From NCBI GenBank assembly GCA_037447655.1, contig JBBHKE010000475.1:1-62000 (forward strand): 62,000 nt of DNA, read 5' to 3'. The notes beneath the pieces are model-generated. The model was not told the origin of the DNA and ran no database searches. It saw nothing but the letters and a program-made list of their open reading frames with translations. The stretch comes from Zygnema cylindricum (taxonomy: Eukaryota; Streptophyta; Zygnematophyceae; Zygnematales; Zygnemataceae). Position numbers and translations under genes: made by a program. This document shows, piece after piece, positions 1 to 11,388 of this stretch (position 1 is its first letter; each line of letters opens with the position of its first letter).

Positions 1-72
1 CCCATGCTTGTAGGGTAGCCGCGAAAGTCTGTCTTCACATATTCGACGCCTTAACACGTTCTCGCGATTTTC

Positions 73-362
73 TCTCGTCTTTTATGACTTGCAATCAAAC
101 TTGAGTACTCTTTTCCATGCTACGCACTCAATTTACCCTAACGACGCCTTTATCTGACACGTATTTTGTACGTCTGTACATAATAATGAGCAGTTCTAGT
201 ACGGACTGACACATTTTGCCTCTTCTTTTTGACTTGGAATCAAATATGAGTACGCTTTTCCGTGCGACGCACTCAATTATCCCTTTCAACGCTATTCTCT
301 GGCACTTATTTTGTACGTCTGTACGAAATAATTAGCAGTTATAGTACGGACTGACACATTTT
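73..362. repeat. Tandem duplication, unit about 145 bp
   Basis: Two diverged copies lie head to tail (about 73-217 and 218-362). Both contain CGCACTCAATT and end with AGTACGGACTGACACATTTT or the same with small changes. No coding potential is visible. The left end may continue outside the window, so this could be part of a longer array. The stretch from 363 to 782 holds only AT-rich sequence with nothing I can name. Confidence 0.7.
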
Positions 363-782
363 TAAATTGCACTATCTATAAATATTCGACATAAGAATAA
401 TTAACGCTAGTTAAAAAGTACCAATGTTGATGTAAACTTTTTTTTTAGTTAAATTTGATTAACTGCAATTTTTTTACATGCGCGTGATGGGCAATGAAAA
501 AAATAGGGAGTACTCTCCTTCGTGCTAATAAAAAAACCGTTACTTTAATATATGGGCACATACTCTAAGTTGTAGTAGTACTGTACTTTTGATGAAATTT
601 TACGTATTTTTATTTTATAATTAAGTCAAAGTCGGTCAACGCATTTTAAAAAATGTGAAATTAGAAATAATGCGCATATGCATTCTTTTTCAAAGTTTTT
701 TACCGTGCGCATACTACGAATAAAACCTCTATGCGAGAAAGTTTTGAATTTGGAACCTGTGCTTTCACGTTTTTGTACTTTG

Positions 783-1007
783 TACAACCACGAATCGTTA
801 TTAGCGTCAAGGTTTTTTTCGCCACTTAAAAACATCTTTTCTCCGTACACACTTGTTGGTTTGTAGATCTGACGGTCGCGATTGAAAAATAACATTCTCA
901 GCTTCCGATTGGCGGTCTCAAATTGAAAATCCAACACGTGTGTACGGAGAAAAGATGTTTTAAGTGGCAAAAAATAACCTTGACGCTAATAACGATTCGC
1001 GGTTGTA
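783..1007. mobile_element. MITE-like foldback element, copy A
   Basis: The two ends form a long imperfect inverted repeat of about 75 bp per arm. The outer part reads TACAACCRCGAATCGTTATT, followed by AGCGTCAAGG, at both ends. TA at each end fits a TA target-site duplication as made by Tc1/mariner-type elements, but TA could also be part of the repeat. The 225-bp element has no coding capacity. Elements at 10343-10887 and 17254-17473 share the terminal motif, so this is a family. Which transposase moves it is inference. Confidence 0.75.
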
Positions 1008-1224
1008 GCGAATTGCGTCGACTTCACGCTGTCAAACTGCGACTCGTGTCACACAAAGAAACGCCCAGATGGCACTGGATCTTCGTCCACAACCAAATTT
1101 TAACACCGTTGATCTCCACAGCTGCCGTACTCACGCAATAAATGGACGGCTTAGATTACATATCATAGTGAAAAAGCCGGTCGGACCGTCCAGATTCTCG
1201 CCCAATACTATCTCTAGATGTCCC

Positions 1225-1400
1225 AAACCCTAGCTGCCACTTTGGGAGACTTTTGGTATAAAGTCTGTCAGCTGCAATTAGGGTTTGGTTATTCAACAAG
1301 GGTTTCCTTGTGTTGCAGTTTCTTTCCCTTAGGGTATTTTTTCATACTTTTAACAGGAGTTGCTTTATTAAGTCTAATCGGATAGAAGGCATATAAAAAA
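1225..1400 (+). promoter_or_regulatory. eIF1A promoter: teloboxes and TATA box
   Basis: AAACCCTA at 1225-1232 and its reverse TAGGGTTT at 1279-1286 are telobox motifs, known from plant promoters of translation-machinery genes. ATATAAAAAA at 1391-1400 is a good TATA box about 100 bp before the start codon, which would leave a 5' leader of roughly 70 nt. The two teloboxes lie inside a short inverted repeat that also contains CAGCTGC or its near match. Confidence 0.6.
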
Positions 1401-1494
1401 GGCAGGTAATAGGCTTCCTCTGTTGTTTTTGACTTATCAAATTTTACTTACTTTCTCGTTTTACTACTTTTTTTGAAAGGAGAATCCTTCGAAG

Positions 1495-1932
1495 ATGCCG
1501 AAGAATAAGGGAAAGGGAGGAAAGAATCGTAAGAGGGGAAAGAATGAAGCTGAGGATGAGAAAAGAGAATTAGTTTTTAAGGAAGACGGTCAGGAATACG
1601 CTCAAGTTTTGCGAATGGTTGGCAACGGTCGATGCGACGCTCTTTGTATCGACGGAACCAAAAGATTGTGTCATATTCGCGGAAAAATGCACAAAAAAGT
1701 TTGGATTGCGGCCGGAGATATTATCCTTGTCGGTTTGCGTGACTTCCAGGACGACAAAGCAGATGTCATTTTAAAATATCAACCAGATGAAGCTCGTTTG
1801 CTGAAAGCTTATGGAGAGTTACCGGATAATGTTCGTCTTAATGAGGGTATTCAAGGCGGTATGGATGATGATGATGAGGGAGGAGAGGATGATTACATCG
1901 AGTTTGAGGATGAAGATATTGACAGGATTTAA
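1495..1932 (+). CDS. eIF1A: Eukaryotic translation initiation factor 1A (eIF1A)
   Basis: This single-exon ORF of 145 aa matches eIF1A over its full usual length. eIF1A is a cytosolic factor that binds the A site of the 40S subunit and promotes scanning and start-codon selection. Visible parts are a basic lysine/glycine-rich N-terminal tail (residues 1-20), the OB-fold core with [20 protein letters not shown] and then the KKVWI and [16 protein letters not shown] strands (about 30-100), and a very acidic C-terminal tail with a D/E run ending in DIDRI. The ATG is the first in the frame and sits about 100 bp after a TATA box with teloboxes upstream. No break or intron is seen. A (TA)n stretch and purine-rich sequence follow the stop. 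Confidence 0.96.
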   Translation: MPKNKGKGGKNRKRGKNEAEDEKRELVFKEDGQEYAQVLRMVGNGRCDALCIDGTKRLCHIRGKMHKKVWIAAGDIILVGLRDFQDDKADVILKYQPDEARLLKAYGELPDNVRLNEGIQGGMDDDDEGGEDDYIEFEDEDIDRI

Positions 1933-1934
1933 AT

Positions 1935-4175
1935 ATATATATACATATATATATATGTGGTTGGTTGGGTGGTTGGAGGCATCTTCCCCACTCTCTGTTT
2001 TGTAGTCAGAGGCTAATTTTGCGAAAATGGAAGGAGAAACATGTAGTGATGATAATATAGTAAGTGAGGTCAACGTGGGAGGAGAGGGAAGGAGAGAGGA
2101 GAGAGTTTTTGATGAGAAACTCGAAACAAATTAATTAAGAGAGGAGGAAGGATAGGACAGGAAAGGGAAGTCCATGGTAAAGGGAGACATGGAGAGAGAG
2201 AGTATGTCTATGTGAGAGAAGGGAAAAGGGAAAAAAAGAGAAAAATGGTACTGTCAAGATAGACTGAGTCTGTACAGAATACTGTGGCGATGTTGCCAAA
2301 GTTTTATTTGTTTTCAGTACTGAAAATAGATTTGTTGTGTAAGTGAAAAATTTGCAGTGGATGCGTTTGTAAAGATATGCTCGATAAGAGAACACTCTTA
2401 AAACGCCCTTAGGAACATTAATTGGAGTTAGTTTGTTTTGAAAAATTATTACAATGTTGATAAACTGTTGATGTCTATGGTTATGGATTTTGATTTTCTG
2501 TTTGTTCTTGGCATGTTATATGTTATATTTTATCAAGTTGAAGGTGGCTCAGTTTTTCCTGTCCTGGTTTGTATCAGTTCGTATCAATCTGAATGTGGAG
2601 CTTTTTGGATAGTGATGAGGGATGGAGATCGTAGTGGAAAGTATTTTTTATTACAGTCTTGTGTTTAAAGAGGTGTTGAGATAGGTACGAGGACCGAGAG
2701 AAATGATGGTAATTGGAGATTTGTGCATTTTACTGTTACATTCTTTGATTTTTGAAAACGATGACGAAAAAAAGGTGGAATGAAAGAGGAGAAACAATGT
2801 TAATTAATAGTGAACCATAGTCCTATCCAGTTGATGTCCAGTTGGCCGGTTCTTTATAGATTGGAGTACAAGGTCCACGTCAGCCTGTTTGTGAGGGGAA
2901 AAGGTGGAAAAGCACTGTGAGAGGATGTTGAAACTATTCCATTAAGATTTATTTGGTTGTGTTGAAGTTGATGAGAGGCAGAAAAGCCTTGTTTTAATGA
3001 TGGATGTAATGGGTTTCTGGAAGATGGTGGAAGGGGCATGAGACTTGCTGAGATTGTTTGAAAGGTTATGCTCAGAAGAGGTTAAGACTTTCTAGCTTTG
3101 TGGGAACACTGCCAGATGATGGTGTAATATCACATTTCTGTTTCCTCACATTTTTGTTAGAGGCAAGGTGTAATTAATTGTACTGATGTAAAGTCATTCG
3201 TCAGACAGTTTATGAAGCTGACAAGTGATGTAAAAGTGATTGCGATTGTTGGGATGTTGCTTTCTATTTCTGTTTTTGCTGATTTTTGTCAAATTAGCGA
3301 AACGGCAATAAAGTCAGGCCAGCTGTTTGAATTTTCATATAAACAAAAAAAAAAAGTATTTCCATCAGGACAAGCATTCAGCTGGTGGTGGGTGGCTGTT
3401 TGGTCCATGTAAATGCCTATTGGTTGAAATTATTGTTTTCAAATATGTTCACCCTGCTGTTTACCTTTTAATAGTCACCGGCAGGAATATTAGCTGATGT
3501 ACATAAGCTTGACTTGGCTCATTTATTATCAAAAAGATTGCATAGTCGTCTTGATGATGATGGCGGAAAAAGGAATGTTATCCAATTTAAACATGTTAAT
3601 ACTAGACTATGTTGCAATTGGGCCGCCACATAAGTTTAAAGTGTTTTATTTACTGTGCCGTGGACATCTTTTTTCATTACAGTCCATCTCTTGGGGATTG
3701 AGCTTCTGAATATCAGGCTGTTGTCTCTTTAATGTGCCAATGGATGTCACACACCAAATCTTCCTGTCTTTGTAGGAACATGGCATCATGACTTCAAATC
3801 TCCTCCCTATCGTCGAATCTTTCCTTCAACTTGTGTAGTATCTCCCTCACTTAGCTCAAGGTTTTTCTTTCACTTTGTGACAATCAAACTCCTTTTCTGG
3901 TAGCATAGTTGCGCGCTTCAAACTTTCTTTTAAAAATTTATTTCTCCCTTCCCAACATGATTATTTGCAAACCATCTCAAGTTCAAAATCCTTCATAAAT
4001 TTGAGTGCAGGACAACATTCAGCTAACATATCATTTGATACATGCGAGCCTTACAGATGAAAACATTCCGTGAATGATAAAGTGACAATGGGTTTCCGCA
4101 ACTGGAATGCTTTTCATTAAAAAAACAAAAGAAACAGCGTCTCCCATACGGGAAATACACCCGAAATTTAGTTTC
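1935..4175. other. Intergenic, no gene recognised
   Basis: This span begins with a (TA)n-type microsatellite (1932-1957), continues into purine-rich A/G sequence (about 2010-2240), and then into unique AT-rich DNA. The only ORFs are under 80 codons with no recognisable motif. It presumably contains the 3' ends of eIF1A (+) and of the convergent helicase-like gene (-). Confidence 0.5.
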
Positions 4176-5514
4176 CTAACCACTTTTCCTTGCAGTTAAT
4201 AATCTCAACGCAAGAGCTTCTTGCTCTGACAATGACAAAGACCCGACCTTTACTTGTCCCTGTTTTGCCTCTAATCCCGACTGTCTACTCTCTTTCCTCT
4301 TCACAATCTTTCCATTTCTTTCATTAACTTCTTCTTCTGATTGCTCGATACTTCCCTCGTCATTCTCGCTTTCGTCCCTTCTCTCATAATCATCATCCTC
4401 CACATCACCTTCGTCCATATCCTCATCTCCCTCCTCGTCCTCATCTGCCTTACCCAACTGAGCGCCAAAGGCAACGGATTCCGGCTTCTCCATGTCTCCA
4501 GTTCTTGCCTTCTCCTTAAGTTTTTTCTTTAGTCTCTTTTCTCGCAACCTTTGTTTCTCTAACAATCGATCCTCGCGATCTCTTTGCTTCATTTCTTGTT
4601 GTAATTTTCGGAATCGCTCTGCCGCTACTGCTGCAATTGCTGCAAAAGTAAAAAAAAAAAAAGGGAAACTCGAAAACGTGAATAGAAGTAAACGTAAAAA
4701 ACTTGAAAACGTGGATAAAAGAAAAGATAATACTAGAACACGTGAAATAGCGAACATTCACTTATAAGGTAAATGTAATACTGAACATTTCATTATGAGG
4801 TGACTTAATATTTATAGTCGTCGACATCCATTACGGGACAAATTTTAAGAATTTTAATTTATGTATTTGTTATTAGCATCAATATTTGTTATGCAAACAA
4901 GAAGATTGAGCACGTCATAAAAAGCCCTAGAAAATTCTAAAAGAAACTTGAGAGAGGAAAACACCTCTTGTCTACAACAACGGAGAACTTTTCAAACAAA
5001 AATTTCTCAGACAGACCAAGATTTGCTTAAATCAAAAGTTTTCTATCACAATGAATAGTTTTCCTTATCCCAATCCTCGTTATATCGACCAATATTCGAA
5101 CTTCAGAAGAGAACAACTTTAACCAAAAATCATTGTTTTCCACTTTGTTACTACAATCTCACACACTCTTTGTAAACAAAACGAAAAGACGTCTCTCGAA
5201 AAGAAAAAAAAAAAAAGGGTCCTTTGAAAAAAAAATGTCATTTCGACCAAAAAAAAAAATGTCTTTTAAAACCAAACGTCTTACAAAAACGAAACCAAAA
5301 AACGAAACGCAAAACGAAACAAAATGAAAAAATATCCTTACAATTTCCCGAAGGTTTTTCTCCATCTGGAGGACTTCCTTCCCCACTTTCCGTAAAACCG
5401 AGTGCCGCCAAAGGAGGCAACACTTGTCCTTCCTCGTTAAAAACGAGACGATTATTTCCGGCTTTCGAGGGATCGATCTTCATTTTCTTTTTCTTTTTCG
5501 AAAGAAGAGAGGCA
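4176..5514 (-). CDS. DDX10/DBP4-like DEAD-box RNA helicase, C-terminal exons only
   Basis: Two exons are visible: 5514-5342, preceded by an acceptor ending TTTTAATAG, and 4639-4176, preceded by TTTTGCAG. The donor is TTGTAAGG. The joined frame has RLVFNEEGQVLPPLAAL, then a basic coiled-coil-like stretch with DREDRLLEKQRLREKRLKKK, an acidic D/E-rich block, and the end LLTARKSG. This resembles the tail of plant RH32, yeast Dbp4 and human DDX10, which act in the nucleolus in 18S rRNA processing and U14 snoRNA release. No DEAD, SAT or HRIGR motif is found on this strand up to psbR. The helicase core is therefore missing, separated by a very long intron, or lost. An internal ATG at 5483 would allow a stand-alone tail protein of about 200 aa. 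The family call rests on the tail alone. Confidence 0.55.
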
Positions 5515-7159
5515 CTATTAAAACAAACACAAGAGAAAACCCGGAAAAACAAGTCAAAAAAACTATGAAAACATGAGTAAGTAAAACATAAAAAAATGGA
5601 AAAAATAAAAAACTAAAAAACTACAAAAACCCGAAATGCCAAAAACTATAAGAACAGAAAATAAAGGTACAGAGAAGAAAAGTGAAAGCAGTTGTACGGT
5701 TCCCCTCCTCTCCCCTCCTCTCAACTCATCTCCCTCTCCCTTCACCTCCTTTTCGCTCCCCTCCTCTCCCCTCCCCTCCTCTCCCCTCCCCTTCTCTCCC
5801 CTCATGCCAAAGAGGTGACATTAAGAGCAAAAACGAAAGTCAAGAAATTAAAATCCAAAATTATAAAATAACAAACAAATTGTTTAAGTTTCAGAAAGGA
5901 AGAGGGAGATGGAAGGAGAGGGGAGGGGAGAGGAGAGGGGGGTATTTTCCTCTCCCCTTTCTATCTTTTATCTCCTGGTTCTAACTCTGTCATATCCCTC
6001 TTCTTCTTGGACAAACAGATGAAAACAGAGAATACATAAAGAATGAATAATTTTTTTTGATGCTAATTTGGACAAAACGAAGAGGCTCTTCTTTCCCCCA
6101 CCTCTTTCTATCGCCTTCTCTCCTCTCCCTCTCATGACAACCACAAGCTTCAAATATTTGAAAGCTTTGATTTAAGATTCTGAGTGGAACACAGTGCACA
6201 CAATTTCACCTACATATTTTTCTATTTATTTGTCACTGTTTTTAGTTTTGATACAAAGCATTTTTCACTGCTAATTTTCCTTTGATAGCAAAAATATTCA
6301 TTTTCTTTAACGAGTTCATTTGGCTCAAAGTAGTTTTTTCTCAAGTAATGGACAAATAGATGAATACAGGAAATAAGTAAAACACAAATAAAAAAAAATG
6401 GATGCAAGTGCTAATTTGGACAAAACAAAGAGACACTTCATTCCCCTCTGTTCGTTCCCCCGACCTTTCTCTCACTTTCTCCCTGTCATGACAACCACAG
6501 TTTCAAATACTTTAAAGCTTTGATTTAGGATTCTGACTTGACCAAAGTGCAAATATTTTCACCTACTTGTTTTTCAATTCGTTCATCACCACTTTATTTT
6601 GCTACAGACGTAACACTAATTGACTGACTTTCAAATCCCGAAAAAAACTTCTGAGGCCGCTCGAAACCCTAAAATGTAACAAATAGATTTGCCTGCATTT
6701 GGTACGGATTTGCCATCTGACAACCAATTTCATGCTGGCAAGGAGACCAGTCTCAACCAAAAACCATTTCATCCCTTTTTCATCACTTTCTCAAAGTCAA
6801 TCTATACTGGAATCAACTCAAAACATCAACAATGAAAACCACAACAGCCGGATAGATAATGGCATGTGAGATGATTACTTCAAGACAACAAAGATCATCA
6901 AATCGGCAAATATTCAACCAAACAGGCTGGGACTCAACATTATATCTTGTCAAAAGAGCGTTAATATTTTTAACTCTACACCCATAACCACATATTAAGC
7001 AGCTATTTGACGCTCTCCCTTCAAAGCCGTTAATTAGTAACCCAAGGCCAAAATTTCAGCCAAATCTTTACTTTTTCATAGTGAGAACATAAAATTTTGA
7101 AAAAAAAAAATCACTAACATCTTCATTAATATCCGACTGTACAGGCAAGACTGGCCAAT
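5515..7159. other. Intergenic or intron with C/T tract and a tandem duplication
   Basis: A C/T-rich tract at about 5695-5810 is followed by a purine-rich tract at about 5896-5945, so the two could pair. Two related blocks, 6009-6240 and 6350-6592, repeat the same order of motifs (CTAATTTGGACAAAAC, then CATGACAACCACA, then AAAGCTTTGATTTA) at a spacing of about 341 bp. No coding exon could be supported. The psbR 3' untranslated region should lie near 7100-7159. Confidence 0.5.
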
Positions 7160-8271
7160 CTAAGAAAGAGCACTGGTGTTAACGACCAAGATGATTCCAA
7201 CTCCCAAAAGAGCAGCGAATGTCACAGCCCACAAGGCAAGTCCAGCAGCACCTGCGGTCAATCACGGAGTAATGAAAGAATCAGCAATAACGACCACCTA
7301 CAGAATCAATCTAGAAATATAATAAAGGAGCGTAAAAAGAACGGTAGTGGAGAGCAGACTTACCACCCTCGTAGGTTCCTCCCTTCGCGCTCCATTCATC
7401 AGGGGTCCAGATGGGGCTGTAATCCATACAGAAACATTACATCAGCATGACGTCCATTCAAGGACAGCAATCAGCGGTAAGCAATGAGAAACAAGCGAAA
7501 CTGGAATAGCAAACAGAAAAAACACAAATTACCTGTAACCATCGACGTTGGCACCGTACTTCTTTGTGAACTGGTACACTCCCTTTCCCTGTAGCAAATT
7601 TAAGGATGTGTGAGGACCCAGCCATCAAAATTCTACAAATAACACAATTAAATATTGCAAAAAAAGTACAGTAACGTAAGATTGGGGGAAAAAGATATTG
7701 CAAGTACTTACTTTTGGTGATCTTCCTGAGGCATCAACCTTGAACTTGTTGTCACCGGAAGGACCTGCAGGCATAGAGTATGAGAAACATCAGCCATACA
7801 GTATGCCTTCTATGAATTTCTTTATTGAAATGGAAAATAACATAGAATGAAATGACATAATCTAAAATTCTTTTTTTTAAATAGATAACAATATGAAGTG
7901 GAATACACGAATAGTAATGGCACTTTACACAGATTTGCCATGACTATCAGCAACACTTATACTAAACTATAAATATCCCGTTCTTCATTAACTAGTGCAG
8001 CTTCTACACCTTTTAAAATTCATGTGTTGCAAAATACTTCCATACTTCTACGAATAGAACCGAAAGGAGTTATAAATCAGAAAAACCAGAAATATACAGG
8101 TTCAGTTATGCTTGCTTGCATACCGTTAGGGGTCTTGGTAACGGTCTTCTTGCCACCGCTGGCCTGAACGTTAAGGGACCTGGAGGTCCTGACGGACTTC
8201 TTCACAGCCAAGCTTGGCAACGCAACTCCGGTGAAGCTGGAGGTAGCGATGGAAGAAGCAAGGGCAGCCAT
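7160..8271 (-). CDS. psbR: Photosystem II 10 kDa polypeptide PsbR, plastid precursor
   Basis: Five exons with GT-AG introns (8271-8124, 7764-7712, 7588-7533, 7416-7364, 7251-7160) give a 133-aa precursor. PsbR is a thylakoid membrane subunit near the oxygen-evolving complex that helps stable binding of PsbP and PsbQ. Residues 1 to about 37 are rich in Ala, Ser and basic residues and lack acidic ones, typical of a plastid transit peptide. The mature part has DASGRSPKGKGVYQFTKKYG, ANVDGYSPIWTPDEWS and GGTYEGG, all family hallmarks. One C-terminal membrane segment (about 108-128) starts LALWAVT and the protein ends NTSALS. The length is normal and all five exons keep frame. The ATG is the first in frame and lies about 100 bp after a TATA box. 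Confidence 0.95.
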
Positions 8272-8371
8272 AGCTAGTCTGTTTTTGGTAGAAGCTACAA
8301 AGGATTTCTACAGACAGAAGTTTGTAGTAATTGCAAATTTTCTAAGGCTTCTAAACCAGCTGCCTGAGTGA

Positions 8372-8430
8372 TGGTATATATGGATGTGAACAAAAAAATA
8401 GGGGATGAAAACTTTTTCGGTTGACGTGGC
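8372..8430 (-). promoter_or_regulatory. psbR promoter: TATA box and G-box-like element
   Basis: Read on the minus strand, CATATATACC (around 8373-8383) is a TATA box about 105 bp before the psbR ATG. The G-box-type core GCCACGTCAA (8421-8430, reverse complement) lies about 45 bp further upstream. CCAAT-type sequences occur beyond it near 8452 and 8543. G-boxes are common in light-regulated nuclear photosynthesis genes. Light control here is inference. Confidence 0.5.
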
Positions 8431-8649
8431 ATTTTGTCGGTATTTGCGGAGCCAATGAGAGGATAGGAGACATCGGCGTGGCATCCGCACAGAATCCGAA
8501 GGGTTTGGAATGAAATTCGGATAGCAGGTCGGAAGAATAATGATTGGCTGCCCGTGGGCCGTGGAACTTCTGGAGCCTCACGTTAGGCCGCACCTTATCG
8601 CACATTGCGTGGTTCAGCCTTTCCTGAATTCTGTAATACGTTTAGTTCG

Positions 8650-10342
8650 AGTCGTTAATGGAAAACAGCGTTGAATACAGTACGAAATTCCGGAATGTTA
8701 CAGTCGTCCACCAATTCCGGCTCGGTTTGGCAAACCTTGCGGATATATTGTACGGACAACGTAAATATCCCCTGGTTAGAGATGTACGTAATATTTGTTG
8801 TAAAGTACAGTACAGTACTGTACTTTCTCATTACTCCAATACGTTAAGGACTTAAGGATAGACATATCTGCAGAGCTGAAATCTGGAGCGTTCATTCACT
8901 TCATTATGATTCAGATTCTGCCTACGCAACCCTAAGTTGGTGCCTTATGTAGTAAACATGATCCATAGACATAATTATGTGCATGACTGCATCATATATT
9001 TAATTATATTTCTCACTTAGGCAAACTGTGGTGGCCATGACAGCTTTTTTTCCAGAGCTCAATACAACAATCACAGAAGAGAGACATACTGAGCGAGAAA
9101 TGTAAAAGTTGGAGGCGGATGAAAGGAGGTAAATGGCGAATATGGAATTTGAGACATCTTGTCTATGTATGAAGAATTTTTGGCGTTAGCTTGGAGCTGC
9201 TGACACACATCACGGCAAATAATTTTCAAAGGTTGAAAATCACAGTTTTGAATGCTTCAGGATTTCTGGTTTGGCTTCGTATGATTCATTCTGAAGGTAA
9301 TTTTTTTCTGGTGCCAGATCAGGCGTCGCAATGAGTGTATACTTGATTACTTGTGTACTATATCGTATACTCTGCGATACTATATACAGTATATAGTATT
9401 ATTCTGTATGTTGAATCGAGTAATTACGATGAACCACCATTGATGTGTCGCTTCCATATGTCGTTGTTAGCTATTATGTTACCTAGCATTTCAAACTTGT
9501 TCTCAATTTTTTTTTCCCTCTCCATTTATTAATCTTTCATCCACTTGCGTTGCACTTTTTCCTTTTCAGTAAACATTGTTCTTTTTTGGAGCAATTGCAT
9601 TCCATGTCAGGTCTAGAAAGGTAAGAGAAGTGAAGATGTAAAGTAGTCCATAATTTGAGAAATGGACTGTATAATGAGCTTCTGAAGACATCTCTATAGA
9701 TAGAATGGCAACCTGGTAGAAGGACCATTACGAATTTGGTGCCATTCTTTTTTCTTATTACTACAATACGCCATACAGAAAGTAATGTTAAATCAAAACA
9801 TCTTACGGTTTATCAGCAGTTCTTTGACATTGCAGATGTCATCTGTCACAATTAGATTTTTGAGAACTTGCATTCAGAGACTAGATTTATTATTTTTTGT
9901 CCTGTTGTTGGTCAAAGAGGTATACCTAGACAAAAAAACGGGCAGGGAAAGAGAAATGTAAAGAAGACATAAATTAATTGTGCTAGACGAAATGAAATTG
10001 ATCTGCACGTGAATGATAAATTTTTCTGAGTAATATCTTTAACAGTGCTTTGTGAAATCGCTTTTTCTTGGATAGGGTGGTGTCTTCTCATTTGTTTTCC
10101 ATTTTTTTTAAAAGCATTTCACCACTTGACAAAGAGGATGTATACCAACTTTCACTAAACCTGATACCTTAGATTCCCAATTATTTGTTCCTTGTATGGT
10201 TCCCCTCACCCACATAGACAAGAGTTGGAGACATCCACATTCTCATCTACAGAGAAGCTTCATAGGACGCCACACTGTCTATTGCTATTAGTCTTCGTAA
10301 AACCAATTTGGTCTCAACTTTTTTGGGTCAAAGATCATTAGC
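8650..10342. other. Intergenic, no gene recognised
   Basis: This is AT-rich unique sequence with only short ORFs (65 codons or less) and no domain or RNA that I can recognise. Confidence 0.5.
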
Positions 10343-10887
10343 TACACCGCCAATCGTTATTAGCGTGTAGGTTTCTTTAGCGTATACAACCAATTACAGT
10401 GGTGTACGCTATTTAAGAGTTTGAAAATTTTGGAAAAAATCATGCATTCTAATTGTTTGATTATGGTAATTTGGATCTTTGAAAAAAGAAATGTCGGTCG
10501 CAAACATGCTTACACTAATATAGGTCCTCCATACAAAATCTGACAAATCGTACACAAATCGTACATTCACACTGTTGAAACGTGGCTGTCGGACGAATAT
10601 GTGCGAGCGGGATTTTTTACGACCTGGTTTTCTTTCCTTTTTAGACCGCACATTCTCATGCGTCCGCGGTTACTAAAACTAATTTATTGTACTTTTTAAC
10701 TTAAAAAGGTACATTTATGTATGGTCTGACACTAACCGTACACCACTCTATTTAAGAGACAACGTACTGAAAATAACCCTAAATAGAATAAAGAAAAAAA
10801 TAGAATGAACTACACTAAATGGAGAATAAAAAAAAAAAAAGCGGGACGGAATTAGTGTACACAACGCTAATAACGATTGGCGGTGTA
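10343..10887. mobile_element. MITE-like element, copy B
   Basis: The 545-bp element is bounded by near-perfect terminal inverted repeats: TACACCGCCAATCGTTATTA at the left and its reverse complement at the right, extended on both sides by GCG. The left part of copy C (17254) reads like the reverse complement of the right part of this one, including the ATTCCG/CCCG-poly(T)-ATTCT block, so B and C belong to one family in opposite orientation. No ORF of note is present. A degenerate end of the same kind (CTAATAGTGATGGGCAGTGT) occurs just outside at about 10998-11017. Confidence 0.8.
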
Positions 10888-11388
10888 GTGTTTAAACAGC
10901 ATGTGAGAGAGTGGACTACAATATGCCATGTCCCGTTACACTAAAGTAAGATTATGCATTTCAATTAGGCATTTACACTAGTAATTCCTTTCCACTAATA
11001 GTGATGGGCAGTGTAGCAGTTAATTTCATTCTAGAAATAGAGCTTGAGTAGTCACATCTGACAACCATAAGAGTAAACTAGTCACTATCATTAATTATGA
11101 AAATCCTTCAGCCCCCCTTCAGCCCCCATTCGTCAACCAGAGCGGACACACTTCCAAGGTTGCAATAAAAACTTGAAAGAATGCAAGCGTAGCTCTCCAA
11201 TACCACAATAAAAAAACATGCTCAAATTTATTGGTGAATAAGTGTTACATAGTAGGCTTGCCTCTGAACATAATTTTTACAAATAGGACAGCTAACTATT
11301 TTGATACAACTAAACAACAAAAAGTAACAATTTACTTCCTATCAATTACCTGACCAATACACTGTCTATATTCACTGTCTATATTCAC

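Noticed and set aside
2135-2395. Minus-strand frame opposite purine-rich DNA
   Set aside because: Ser/Leu/Phe-rich translation of a purine tract with no motif.
8658-8855. 65-codon plus-strand frame upstream of psbR
   Set aside because: No motif, no splice-supported extension, ordinary chance length.
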